NCBI RefSeq assembly: GCF_004570865.1
Contig: NZ_SPQS01000014.1
Location: 62,001-126,000, forward strand
Reading direction: 5' to 3'
Source: Bradyrhizobium frederickii
GTDB taxonomy: Bacteria; Pseudomonadota; Alphaproteobacteria; Rhizobiales; Xanthobacteraceae
Length of the DNA: 64,000 nucleotides
Below are positions 16,473 to 24,706 of the stretch, piece after piece. The position numbers and the translations under genes were made by a program. Positions within the stretch are counted from its first letter, which is position 1, and every line of letters starts with the position of its first letter. Under the pieces are notes generated by a model. That model had not been told where the DNA came from. It searched no databases and saw nothing but the letters and a program-made list of their open reading frames with translations.

Positions 16473-16659
16473 TTGCAGCGGATGCGCAGCATGAAATGCG
16501 AGGTGAGGCCGGGGCAGCGGTCCACTTAATGTGTTGATTTAGCTACGTAATAGGTGGCGGTCCGCTGCCCACGTGGATAGCCGCTGGGAATAATGCAGCA
16601 AATTCCCTATTATGCTGCGCTGCAATAAGAGGGGCTTAGACGGTGCAGCAAACCCTGCT
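16473..16659. other. Nested inverted repeats between rho and mnmE
   Basis: The 310-bp gap 16404-16713 has no gene. Outer arms: TTGCAGC (16473-16479) plus GCAGCAT (16486-16492) pair with ATGCTGCGCTGCAA (16612-16625) around a 6-base bulge. An inner stem pairs GGGCAGCGG (16512-16520) with CCGCTGCCC (16562-16570). Alternative short hairpins GCAGCA/TGCTGC lie at 16595-16618 and CAGCA/TGCTG at about 16643-16658. It could be a structured leader of mnmE or a small RNA; neither is shown. Confidence 0.5.
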
Positions 16660-16713
16660 GTCTGTCGCCCGAGCGGACATTTGCCTTTTGATCGGCAGCT
16701 GGACAAATAGGCC

Positions 16714-18072
16714 ATGCATCCGCGAGACCAGACCATCTTTGCATTGTCGTCCGGTCGGGCCCCGAGCGCGATCGCCATCGTCCGCGTGTCGGGCCCACAG
16801 GCCAGCCTGGTGCTGACGACGCTTGCCGGCAAGCTGCCGGCCCCGCGGCTGGCTAGCCGCCGGCTGCTCCGTGACGGGGCGGGCCAGCCGATCGACGATG
16901 CTGTCGTGCTCTGGTTTCCAGGACCGGCCAGCGCGACCGGCGAGGACATCGCCGAATTTCACGTCCATGGCGGCCGCGCGGTGCTGGCGGCGCTCCTTGC
17001 CTCGATTTCTGTTATTCAGAATACGCGCGCGGCCGAACCGGGTGAGTTCACGCGGCGGGCATTCGAGAACGGCAAGCTCGACCTCACGGAAGCCGAGGGT
17101 CTCGACGATCTCATTCACGCCGACACCGACCGCCAGCGGCGCCAGGCGCTGCGGCAATTGCAGGGCCTGCTCGGCGACCGCGCGCGCGACTGGCGCGAGC
17201 GCATGATCGAGGCGTCGGCGCTGATCGAAGCCGGCATCGATTTCTCCGACGAGGGCGATGTACCGGCCGAATTGATGGCGCCGGCCGTCGAGGCGATCAA
17301 GGCGCTGCACGACGAAATTGCAAATGTCCTTGCGGCACAGGGACATTCCGAACGCCTGCGCGACGGGCTCGTGGTTGCGATCGCGGGCGAGCCGAATGTC
17401 GGCAAGTCGACGCTGATGAACCAGCTTGCGCGCCGCGAGGTCGCGATCGTCTCGCCGCATGCCGGCACGACGCGCGACGTGATCGAGGTCCAGCTCGACC
17501 TCGACGGCTATCCCGTCACGATCATCGACACCGCCGGCATCCGCGAGACCGACGATCCGGTCGAGCAGGAGGGCGTGCGCCGGGCGCGGGCGCGGGCCGA
17601 GGATGCTGACCTGGTGTTGTGGCTGGTCGAGTCCGGGCAAGCCGTCGATCCCCAGACGATGCGGGTGCTTCGGAATTCCGGGAAGGACGGCGATCGGTCC
17701 AGCGGCCCGATCTGGATCATCCGCAACAAGATCGATCTGGGTGGGGCCGGGGGCGCTGTGGCGCGCGGCGAGTTTGCGATCTCGGCGCGTGAAGGCGACG
17801 GCATCCCCGATCTGGTCCAGGCCCTCGTCGAATTCGCGGCCGAGTTCTTCGGAGCCAGCGAGGGCGCCATGGTGACCCGGGCGCGCCAGCGGGAGCTGTT
17901 GAGCCGGGCCTCGGACAGCTTGCGCCGGAGCCTCGAGCTTGTAGAAGAGGGCGAGGAGCTGGCCGCCGAGGAATTGCGGGCCGCCGCGTATGCGCTCGGC
18001 CGGCTGCTGGGCCGGGTGGACGTCGAGGACGTCCTTGGGGCGATCTTCCAGAAGTTCTGTATTGGAAAGTAG
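16714..18072 (+). CDS. mnmE: MnmE, tRNA modification GTPase
   Basis: A GTPase of 452 residues. TIFALSSGRAPSAIAIVRVSG is the N-terminal folate-binding domain, G1 is GEPNVGKS near residue 226, and the G3 region is DTAGIRET. The C-terminal FCIGK carries the conserved Cys-x-Gly-Lys motif. With MnmG it forms the complex that adds carboxymethylaminomethyl (or taurinomethyl in mitochondria) to U34 of tRNAs using methylene-THF. The partner mnmG is next on the same strand, separated by a 642-bp gap that contains four parS-type sites. Confidence 0.97.
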   Translation: MHPRDQTIFALSSGRAPSAIAIVRVSGPQASLVLTTLAGKLPAPRLASRRLLRDGAGQPIDDAVVLWFPGPASATGEDIAEFHVHGGRAVLAALLASISVIQNTRAAEPGEFTRRAFENGKLDLTEAEGLDDLIHADTDRQRRQALRQLQGLLGDRARDWRERMIEASALIEAGIDFSDEGDVPAELMAPAVEAIKALHDEIANVLAAQGHSERLRDGLVVAIAGEPNVGKSTLMNQLARREVAIVSPHAGTTRDVIEVQLDLDGYPVTIIDTAGIRETDDPVEQEGVRRARARAEDADLVLWLVESGQAVDPQTMRVLRNSGKDGDRSSGPIWIIRNKIDLGGAGGAVARGEFAISAREGDGIPDLVQALVEFAAEFFGASEGAMVTRARQRELLSRASDSLRRSLELVEEGEELAAEELRAAAYALGRLLGRVDVEDVLGAIFQKFCIGK

Positions 18073-18116
18073 ATCTAGTTCTTCATTGTAGGACTAGCGC
18101 TTGTTCCACTTCTTGG

Positions 18117-18132
18117 TGTTTCACGTGAAAGG
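18117..18132. promoter_or_regulatory. parS-type site 1
   Basis: TGTTTCACGTGAAAGG matches 14 of the 16 bases of the chromosomal parS consensus TGTTTCACGTGAAACA. It lies 45 bases after mnmE. Confidence 0.85.
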
Positions 18133-18141
18133 CGGAACCCG

Positions 18142-18157
18142 TGTTTCACGTGAAACA
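18142..18157. promoter_or_regulatory. parS-type site 2 (perfect)
   Basis: TGTTTCACGTGAAACA, a perfect 16-bp parS palindrome, 25 bp from site 1. Confidence 0.95.
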
Positions 18158-18195
18158 GGAACGGGGACCGGCCGGTGGCTGCTCTCTCTTCTCTC

Positions 18196-18339
18196 ACCAC
18201 GTGCCCCGGACGCAGCGCAGCGTCTCTTCGACGGTGCGCTGCTGAGCCGGGCCCACGGTCGCAAGAGTTCGGAGCTTCTGGATCCCGGCTCTGCGCAGCA
18301 ACGCGCGCGTCGCTGCTTGTCCGGGAAAGGGGCGGAAGA
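18196..18339. repeat. Family B-related palindromic repeat in the parS region
   Basis: Begins GTGCCCCGGACGCAGCGCAG and ends GCTGCTTGTCCGGGAAAG, with inverted GTGCGCTGCTGAGCCGG and CCGGCTCTGCGCAGC arms inside. It fills much of the 642-bp mnmE-mnmG gap between parS sites 2 and 3. No gene is supported in 18073-18714. Confidence 0.65.
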
Positions 18340-18526
18340 TTCTGAAGTGCGTTCGCTGCGTGAGAGAGGTGATGGCCTTATCGTATTCGACCAAACGTGA
18401 CCTCTTTCGCTCAGTGTCGGTCGGCCGGGCTACAGCGGTCCCAACGCCCAAGGACGGATGAGCTAAAGCCACGCCGCCTGACCCACCATCCGCGGCTGTC
18501 CTGCCCCGCCCCCGCGGCCCCGAGCT

Positions 18527-18542
18527 TGTTTCACGTGAAACG
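18527..18542. promoter_or_regulatory. parS-type site 3
   Basis: TGTTTCACGTGAAACG, one mismatch to the 16-bp consensus. Confidence 0.92.
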
Positions 18543-18593
18543 CAACCGGACTTGCGGTTTCTCCGCCTGGAAAAGCAGTCGGAACAATGCCCA

Positions 18594-18621
18594 TTCTACT
18601 GTGCATGGGGTTGTTTTCGCG
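18594..18621. repeat. 28-bp dispersed repeat, copy 1
   Basis: A 28-bp sequence beginning TTCTACTGTGCATGGGG and ending TTGTTTTCGCG. An identical 28-bp copy in the same orientation is at 58054-58081. Flanking bases differ. Confidence 0.85.
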
Positions 18622-18641
18622 AAATCAGTTTCACCCTCCAT

Positions 18642-18657
18642 CGTTTCACGTGAAACA
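18642..18657. promoter_or_regulatory. parS-type site 4
   Basis: CGTTTCACGTGAAACA, one mismatch to consensus. Its end is 57 bases upstream of the mnmG start codon. Confidence 0.92.
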
Positions 18658-18714
18658 CGTTTGCCTCCCAGTTTCCACTTCCGGCATTCCCGCCTGTGAG
18701 CTAGAAGTCCGCCC

Positions 18715-20595
18715 ATGCGAACCGAGCGAGAGAGCTTCGACGTCATCGTGATTGGCGGTGGCCACGCCGGCTGTGAAGCCGCGGCGGCGTCCGCGCGGAT
18801 GGGCGCAAGGACCGCTCTGGTCACGCACCGTTTCTCGACCATCGGGGCGATGTCCTGCAATCCCGCCATCGGTGGTCTCGGCAAGGGCCATCTGGTGCGC
18901 GAGGTCGATGCGCTCGACGGTCTGATTGGCCGGGTCGGCGATGCCGGCGGCATCCAGTTTCGCGTGCTCAATCGTCGCAAAGGTCCGGCTGTCCGTGGTC
19001 CCCGGGCTCAGGCCGATCGAAAGCTCTATGCCGCGGCCATGCAGGCCGCGATCCGCGAGACCGAGGGCCTTTCGGTCATTGAAGGCGAGGCTGATGAGCT
19101 GATCGTGGCCGAGGGCCGGGTGACGGGACTGCGTCTCGCCGACGGCCGCGAGCTTCGGGCAGGGGCCGTGGTGGTCACCACCGGTACCTTCCTCCGCGGC
19201 CTCATTCATCTCGGCGAGAAGAATTGGCCCGCCGGCCGTGTCGGTGAGGCCCCGGCGATGGGCCTTTCCTCGTCGTTTGAGCGTGCCGGCTTCACCTTGG
19301 GACGGCTCAAGACGGGCACCCCGCCGCGTCTGGACGGCACCACGATCGACTGGTCCGCGGTCGAGATGCAGCCCGGAGACGAGCCGCCGGAGCCATTCTC
19401 GGTCATGACCGAGCGGATCACGACCCCGCAGATCCAGTGCGGGATCACCCGGACCACCGCCGCAACCCACGAGGTGATCCGGGCCAATGTCCATCGCTCT
19501 CCGATGTATTCCGGCCAGATCAAGAGCTCCGGGCCGCGCTATTGCCCGTCGATCGAGGACAAGATCGTCCGCTTCGGCGACCGCGATGGCCACCAGATCT
19601 TCCTGGAACCGGAAGGGCTCGACGACAGCACGGTCTATCCCAACGGCATCTCGACCTCGCTTCCCGAGGAAGTCCAGCTCGCGATCCTCGCCAGCATCCC
19701 TGGCCTGGAGCGGGTGAAGATGGTCCGTCCGGGCTATGCCATCGAGTATGACCACATCGATCCCCGCGAGCTCGATCCGACCCTGCAGACCAAGCGTCTG
19801 CGCGGTCTGTTCCTGGCCGGGCAGATCAACGGCACCACCGGATACGAAGAGGCCGCCGGGCAGGGCATCGTCGCAGGCCTGAACGCGGCGCTTGCTGCGA
19901 GCGGGGCGGCACTGACGGTGTTCGACCGGGCCGACGGCTATCTCGGTGTGATGATCGACGATCTCGTCACCCGCGGGATCAGCGAGCCGTATCGGATGTT
20001 CACCTCGCGGGCCGAATACCGGCTTACGCTGCGGGCTGACAATGCGGATCAGCGTCTGACCGAGAAAGGCATCGCCTTGGGGTGCGTTGGCAGCGCCCGG
20101 ACCTTGCACCACCGCGCCAAGATGGACGCCCTGAATGCGGCCCGGACGCTCTCGAAGTCGCTGACGATCACCCCAACCGAGGCCATCAAGCACGGATTGT
20201 CCCTGAACCGGGACGGCCAGCGCCGGTCGGCCTTCGAGCTGATGGCCTATCCGGAGATCGGCTGGAGCCAGGTCCGGGCGATCTGGCCGGAGCTGGCGGG
20301 GATCGATCCCGTGATCGCGACCCATCTCGAGATCGACGCCAAGTACGATGTCTATCTCGAGCGGCAGAGCGCCGACGTCGAGGCCTTCCGGCGCGACGAG
20401 GGGATGGTGCTGTCGGAGGTCGATTACAGCCTCGTCCCCGGTCTTTCCAACGAAGTGCGGGCCAAGCTGGAGAAGGCGCGGCCGTTCACGGTCGGCCAGG
20501 CCGGCCGGATCGACGGCATGACACCGGCTGCGCTCGGCATCCTCGCGGCCTATCTCCGGCGTGAGGCACGGAAGAGCTCCAAGGCAATTGCATAA
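18715..20595 (+). CDS. mnmG: MnmG (GidA), tRNA uridine-5-carboxymethylaminomethyl modification enzyme
   Basis: An FAD enzyme of 626 residues. The dinucleotide fold is VIVIGGGHAGCEAA near residues 9-22; NPAIGGLGKGHLVREVDALDG and CPSIEDKI with RYCPS near residues 275-285 are family signatures, and TSRAEYRLTLRADNAD lies in the C-terminal half. It is the partner of MnmE in wobble-uridine modification. parS-type sites flank it on both sides. rsmG follows in the same direction. Confidence 0.97.
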   Translation: MRTERESFDVIVIGGGHAGCEAAAASARMGARTALVTHRFSTIGAMSCNPAIGGLGKGHLVREVDALDGLIGRVGDAGGIQFRVLNRRKGPAVRGPRAQADRKLYAAAMQAAIRETEGLSVIEGEADELIVAEGRVTGLRLADGRELRAGAVVVTTGTFLRGLIHLGEKNWPAGRVGEAPAMGLSSSFERAGFTLGRLKTGTPPRLDGTTIDWSAVEMQPGDEPPEPFSVMTERITTPQIQCGITRTTAATHEVIRANVHRSPMYSGQIKSSGPRYCPSIEDKIVRFGDRDGHQIFLEPEGLDDSTVYPNGISTSLPEEVQLAILASIPGLERVKMVRPGYAIEYDHIDPRELDPTLQTKRLRGLFLAGQINGTTGYEEAAGQGIVAGLNAALAASGAALTVFDRADGYLGVMIDDLVTRGISEPYRMFTSRAEYRLTLRADNADQRLTEKGIALGCVGSARTLHHRAKMDALNAARTLSKSLTITPTEAIKHGLSLNRDGQRRSAFELMAYPEIGWSQVRAIWPELAGIDPVIATHLEIDAKYDVYLERQSADVEAFRRDEGMVLSEVDYSLVPGLSNEVRAKLEKARPFTVGQAGRIDGMTPAALGILAAYLRREARKSSKAIA

Positions 20596-20622
20596 GGCAA
20601 TCGCATCAGCCAATCGCATAGG

Positions 20623-20638
20623 CGTTTCACGTGAAACA
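20623..20638. promoter_or_regulatory. parS-type site 5, between mnmG and rsmG
   Basis: CGTTTCACGTGAAACA, one mismatch to consensus, 28 bases after the mnmG stop. The longest possible rsmG frame would start at the GTG inside this site. Confidence 0.92.
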
Positions 20639-20705
20639 GCGCGGACCGGGCGGGGACAGACCGCTATCACGACGACCCGGAACAGGTGAGGGCGAGGGTC
20701 GCCGA

Positions 20706-21404
20706 TTGGACCACGCGCCGGCCAATCCGAACATCGACAAAGCCCGCGCCAACGATCAGGCGCTGGATTCCGTCATCGCCGCCGATAAGCGCGCGGCGCT
20801 GAAGCTCGCGCCTGTTTCACATGAAACGGAAGCGCGGCTCGACCGCTACATCGCGCTGCTGCGGGAGTGGCAGGCCAAGACCAATCTGGTCGCGCCCTCG
20901 ACCTTGCCGCACCTCTGGACCCGGCACATCGCCGACTCGCTCCAGCTGGTCGATCTCGCGCCCACGGCCAGACGCTGGGCCGATCTCGGCAGCGGCGGCG
21001 GGTTTCCCGGCGTCGTCCTGGCCTGCACCATGGCCGGGATGCCGGGTGCCAGCGTCCATCTCGTCGAGCGGATCGCCAAGAAGGCGGCCTTCCTGCGCGA
21101 AGCAATTCGCATCACCTCATCGCCGGGAGTCGTACATCTCGCTGAGATCGGGGATAATGTGGATAGAATCACCGGCCCCGTCGATTGCGTGACCGCGCGT
21201 GCGTTGGCTCCGCTACACCAACTCATCGGCTTTGCGGAGCCGCTGATGCGCCAAGGCGCGACGGCGCTGTTTCTCAAGGGCCAAGATGTAGAGGCTGAAT
21301 TGACCGAAGCCGCTAAATATTGGAATATTGAGCCTCAGCTGCACCAGAGCCGCACGGGTGACGGCTGGATCGTGGAGCTCAATGCCGCCGAACGGCGCAG
21401 CTGA
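20706..21404 (+). CDS. rsmG: RsmG (GidB), 16S rRNA G527 N7-methyltransferase
   Basis: A SAM-dependent methyltransferase, 232 residues from the TTG at 20706, which is preceded by a GAGGG. An upstream in-frame GTG at 20631 would add 25 residues but lies inside a parS site. ARLDRYIALLREWQAKTNLV is the family N-terminus, DLGSGGGFPGVVLA is the SAM-binding loop and VTARALAPLHQLIGFAEPL follows. It methylates G527 of 16S rRNA. A sixth parS-type site is embedded in its coding sequence (20813-20828). The mnmE-mnmG-rsmG-parA-parB order is classical for origin regions. Confidence 0.93.
   Translation: MDHAPANPNIDKARANDQALDSVIAADKRAALKLAPVSHETEARLDRYIALLREWQAKTNLVAPSTLPHLWTRHIADSLQLVDLAPTARRWADLGSGGGFPGVVLACTMAGMPGASVHLVERIAKKAAFLREAIRITSSPGVVHLAEIGDNVDRITGPVDCVTARALAPLHQLIGFAEPLMRQGATALFLKGQDVEAELTEAAKYWNIEPQLHQSRTGDGWIVELNAAERRS
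20813..20828. promoter_or_regulatory. parS-type site 6, inside rsmG
   Basis: TGTTTCACATGAAACG differs from consensus at the centre (A for G) and the last base. It is read through as codons for PVSHET in RsmG. Confidence 0.75.
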
Positions 21405-21434
21405 GGCGCTCAGGGGTTGAGTGGGGAAATTTCG

Positions 21435-22301
21435 ATGACCGTGATTGACGAGCCGCAGCAAGACAAGACGCAAGAACCGACCGCGGAGGTGCCGCATGGC
21501 CACCCGCGCATCCTGGCGCTGGCGAATCAAAAGGGCGGCGTGGGAAAAACAACCACAGCGATCAACCTGGGCACGGCACTCGCGGCGATCGGCGAGCGCG
21601 TCCTGATCGTCGATCTCGATCCCCAGGGCAACGCCTCGACCGGCCTCGGCATCGACCGTCGCAACCGCTCCTGCTCGACCTATGACGTGCTGATCGGCGA
21701 AGCCGCCTTGCGCGAGGCCGTGGTCTCGACCGCGGTGCCGCGGCTGCATATCGCGCCCTCGACCATGGATCTCTCCGGTCTCGAGCTCGAGCTCGGCACC
21801 ACGCCTGGCCGCGCCTTCAAGCTGCGCGACGCCATCGGCGCGCTCAACAACAACGTCTCGCCGGATGCCGACTACACCTATGTGCTGATCGACTGCCCGC
21901 CCTCGCTGAACCTGCTCACGGTGAACGCGATGGCGGCCTCCGACGCGATCCTGGTGCCGCTGCAGTGCGAGTTCTTCGCGCTCGAAGGCCTGTCGCAATT
22001 GCTGCAGACCGTGGAGCAGGTGCGCTCGACGTTGAATCCGAACCTGTCGATCCACGGCATCGTGCTGACCATGTTCGACTCCCGCAACAACCTCTCGAAC
22101 CAGGTCGTCGCCGACGTCCGGCAGTTCATGGGCGAGAAGGTCTACAAGACGATGATCCCGCGCAACGTGCGCATCTCGGAGGCGCCGTCCTACGGCAAGC
22201 CGGTGCTGGTCTACGATCTCAAATGCGTCGGCAGCGAAGCTTACTTGCGGCTCGCCACCGAAGTGATCCAGCGCGAGCGCGAGCTGCGTACGACGCATTG
22301 A
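21435..22301 (+). CDS. parA: ParA, chromosome partitioning ATPase
   Basis: A deviant-Walker ATPase of 288 residues. The P-loop is KGGVGKTT at residues 33-40 with the signature first Lys, followed by VLIVDLDPQGNASTGLG and the Walker B VLIDCPPSLNLLTVNA. FDSRNNLSNQVVADVRQ and RISEAPSYGKPVL are typical of chromosomal ParA. It binds DNA non-specifically with ATP and moves the ParB-parS complex. The ATG at 21435 follows GTGGGGAAA; an in-frame TTG at 21417 is less likely. parB follows after a 78-bp inverted repeat. Confidence 0.97.
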   Translation: MTVIDEPQQDKTQEPTAEVPHGHPRILALANQKGGVGKTTTAINLGTALAAIGERVLIVDLDPQGNASTGLGIDRRNRSCSTYDVLIGEAALREAVVSTAVPRLHIAPSTMDLSGLELELGTTPGRAFKLRDAIGALNNNVSPDADYTYVLIDCPPSLNLLTVNAMAASDAILVPLQCEFFALEGLSQLLQTVEQVRSTLNPNLSIHGIVLTMFDSRNNLSNQVVADVRQFMGEKVYKTMIPRNVRISEAPSYGKPVLVYDLKCVGSEAYLRLATEVIQRERELRTTH

Positions 22302-22317
22302 AGCGACGTTGATCCGT

Positions 22318-22395
22318 AGGATGGGTAGAGCGCAGCGAAACCCATCACCCAAAGCGCATACAGCGATGGGTTTCGCTGCGCTCTACCCATCCTAC
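22318..22395. repeat. Inverted repeat between parA and parB, family D
   Basis: Arms GGATGGGTAGAGCGCAGCGA and TCGCTGCGCTCTACCCATCC are perfect reverse complements and continue with AACCCATC / GATGGGTT, giving a stem of about 28 bp around a loop of about 20. A related element lies at 35493-35585. Confidence 0.9.
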
Positions 22396-22450
22396 AACTT
22401 ACGACAATTCAGTTCTGGAGTGCTGCACCGTGAATCCAAGGGAGCTGGCG

Positions 22451-23338
22451 ATGGCCGATGAAGCGCGTTCGCGACTGGGCCGGGGACTTGCAAGTCTGAT
22501 CGGTGACGTCGGCGGCGAGGCTCAGCATGTCGATCGTCCGCGCGCGCAGCGCAAGGTGCCGATCGAATTCATCAAGGCCAATCCGCGCAATCCGCGCCGC
22601 ACCTTTTCGGACGCCGAGCTGAAGGAGCTCTGCGAGTCCATCAAGCAGCATGGCGTGATCCAGCCGATTGTGGTGCGTCCGGTGAAGGGCGCACAGGACC
22701 GCTACGAGATCATCGCCGGCGAGCGGCGCTGGCGCGCTTCGCAGATGGCCGGTCTGCACGAGGTGCCGATCGTCCCGGTCGACATCAGCGACAGCGATGC
22801 GCTGGAGTTCGCGATCGTCGAGAACGTGCAGCGCGAGGACCTCAACCCGATGGAAGAGGCGCAGGGCTATCACGCGCTCGCCAACGAGTTCAAACGCAGC
22901 CAGGACGACATCGCAAAGGTCGTGGGCAAGAGCCGCAGCCACGTCGCCAACATGATGCGGCTGACCAAGCTGCCGGCGGAGGTGCAGGCCTTCATCGCGA
23001 CCGGCGAGCTGACGGCCGGTCACGCCCGCGCGTTGATCGGCGTGCCGGATCCGCTCGCCGCCGCCAAGCGCATCGTCGAGGAGGGACTCAATGTCCGCCA
23101 GGCCGAAGCGCTCGCGCATGAAGAGGGCGTGCCGGAGCGCAAGCCGCAAAAGGCGCGCGCGTCTGGAGGGAAGGAAAAGGACCCCGACACGATCGACCTG
23201 GAGAAGCGCGTCAGCGATGCGCTCGGCCTCAAGGTCACCGTCAATCACCGTGACCCCGGCGGCTCGGTCCAGATCAACTATCGCAACCTCGATCAGCTCG
23301 ACGAGGTGATGAAGCGGCTGGCCAAGGGCGCGCTGTAA
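22451..23338 (+). CDS. parB: ParB, chromosome partitioning CTPase/DNA-binding protein
   Basis: A protein of 295 residues. ARSRLGRGLASLIGD is the N-terminal ParA-interacting arm, GERRWRAS at residues 90-97 is the CTP-binding motif, and ENVQREDLNPMEEAQGY with SRSHVANMMRLTKLP form the helix-turn-helix region that reads parS. The C-terminal NYRNLDQLDEVMKRL is the dimerisation segment. It loads at parS and spreads as a clamp. The ATG at 22451 has an AAGGGAG ribosome site; an in-frame GTG 21 bases upstream is less likely. Six parS-type sites lie 1.6-4.3 kb upstream. Confidence 0.97.
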   Translation: MADEARSRLGRGLASLIGDVGGEAQHVDRPRAQRKVPIEFIKANPRNPRRTFSDAELKELCESIKQHGVIQPIVVRPVKGAQDRYEIIAGERRWRASQMAGLHEVPIVPVDISDSDALEFAIVENVQREDLNPMEEAQGYHALANEFKRSQDDIAKVVGKSRSHVANMMRLTKLPAEVQAFIATGELTAGHARALIGVPDPLAAAKRIVEEGLNVRQAEALAHEEGVPERKPQKARASGGKEKDPDTIDLEKRVSDALGLKVTVNHRDPGGSVQINYRNLDQLDEVMKRLAKGAL

Positions 23339-23370
23339 CTCCGCTGTCTCGTGGCGCGGGCACCGATCTC

Positions 23371-23506
23371 TCTCCCGTCACCCTGAGGTGGCCGCTTCTT
23401 CAGCGGCCCTCGAAGGGCGACGGCCCGGCTGCAGCAGCGCGGCCGTTCATCCTTCGAGGCTCCCGGCACGATGCGTAGCATCGTGCCGCTCGCGCCTCAG
23501 GATGAC
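23371..23506. repeat. Palindromic repeat, family E, between parB and holA
   Basis: Starts CACCCTGAGGTGGCCGCTTC and ends GCGCCTCAGGATGACGG, with inner CCTCGAAGG / CCTTCGAGG and CACGATGCGTAGCATCGTG palindromes. It lies between converging genes and could end transcription from both. Confidence 0.8.
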
Positions 23507-23553
23507 GGATTTGGCGGCTTGCTTTGTTGTATTCGCAGTGGCTCTGAGAGAGC

Positions 23554-24582
23554 TCAGCCCCGCCGCTTTGCGTTCGCGGCGATCGCCATCAGCGTGCGCT
23601 GGGCGATGGCGGCGGCGAGCGTCGATTGCTTGCGGGTGTCGAGCGCCGCGGTCGCGAGCTGCTCGATGACGGCGGCGAGCTTCGCCACGCTGAAATTGCG
23701 CAGCGCGGTTTCGACCGCGGGCTTTCGTGAGAAATGCAGGCGCGGAAAGCCGCCATCGAGCACGGCGGAGGCGGGCTGGCCGTCGGCGATGGCGAGCGCG
23801 GATTTGTGCAGCCAGGCAGCCTGGCGCTGCGCGGCGGAGATGATCACGCCGGGATAGGTGCCGGCGATCATGGCTTTCGCGAACTCGGTCTCGACGATGT
23901 CGGGCCGCCCGGCGAAGGCGCCGTCGACGATCGGGTCGAGCTTCAGCTCGGACGCGTCCGCAACCACGGCCATCACGTCGTCCAGCGTAACCTCGCCTTT
24001 GCCGTGGGCGTAGAGCGTCAGCTTGCGCAGCTCGTTGCGCGAGGCCTGGCGGTCGCCGCCGAGGAACGACATCAGCGCCGCGCGGGCGTCCTGCGCGATA
24101 CGCAGGTTGGCGATCCGCAGCTCGTCGTCCATCAGCCTGGCGAGATCGCGCTCGGTGTCGGGATAGCAGCCGATCGCCACAGCCGTCTTGGCGCGCTCGC
24201 AGGCCTTGCGCAGCGGCGATTCCGGGCGGAGCTCGCCGGCCTCGATCACGATGCGGCAATCCTTCACGTTCATCTCGGCCAGCGTCTCGATTCCGCCGGC
24301 AAAGCTGCGCGAGCCGGCGCGAACGCGAATCGCGCGGCGGCCGCCGAACAGCGGCACCGTCATCGCCTCGTCGACGAGGCGCGAGGGTTCGGCGGAAAGC
24401 TCGTCGCCGTCGAGCCTGACCAGCGAGAACGGATCGTTGGGATCATCGACGCTGGAAGCGATCAACGCATCGGCACGCTCGCGCACGAGGCCGGCGTCGG
24501 GACCGTAGAGCAGGATGATCGGACGGCCCGCATCGGGGCGGGCGAGGAAGCTGTCGATCTCTTTTCCGCGTAGCGCGACCAT
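23554..24582 (-). CDS. holA: HolA, DNA polymerase III delta subunit
   Basis: A clamp-loader subunit of 342 residues. VALRGKEIDSFLARPD and IILLYGPDAGLVRERAD near residues 21-37 are the degenerate nucleotide-binding lobe of delta; SFLGGDRQASRNELRKLTLY lies in domain II and LHKSALAIADGQPA in the C-terminal collar domain. Delta opens the beta clamp. The gene order leuS-lptE-holA on one strand is standard in Proteobacteria. It converges with parB across a palindromic repeat. Confidence 0.95.
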   Translation of the reverse strand: MVALRGKEIDSFLARPDAGRPIILLYGPDAGLVRERADALIASSVDDPNDPFSLVRLDGDELSAEPSRLVDEAMTVPLFGGRRAIRVRAGSRSFAGGIETLAEMNVKDCRIVIEAGELRPESPLRKACERAKTAVAIGCYPDTERDLARLMDDELRIANLRIAQDARAALMSFLGGDRQASRNELRKLTLYAHGKGEVTLDDVMAVVADASELKLDPIVDGAFAGRPDIVETEFAKAMIAGTYPGVIISAAQRQAAWLHKSALAIADGQPASAVLDGGFPRLHFSRKPAVETALRNFSVAKLAAVIEQLATAALDTRKQSTLAAAIAQRTLMAIAANAKRRG

Positions 24583-24593
24583 CGGGCCCCATC

Positions 24594-24706
24594 GTCATTC
24601 CGGGGCGCGCAGCGCGCGAACCTGGAATCCGGAGATTTTGGATCGAGATTCTCAGGTGCGCAATTGCGCACCATAGTTCGCCCTGCGGGCGCCCCGGGGA
24701 GTGTTT
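24594..24706. repeat. Family B repeat between lptE and holA
   Basis: Contains CGTCATTCCGGGGCGCGCAG and GCGGGCGCCCCGGGG arms with internal GGTGCGCAATTGCGCACC, a perfect palindrome at about 24655-24672. It separates lptE from holA. Confidence 0.7.
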
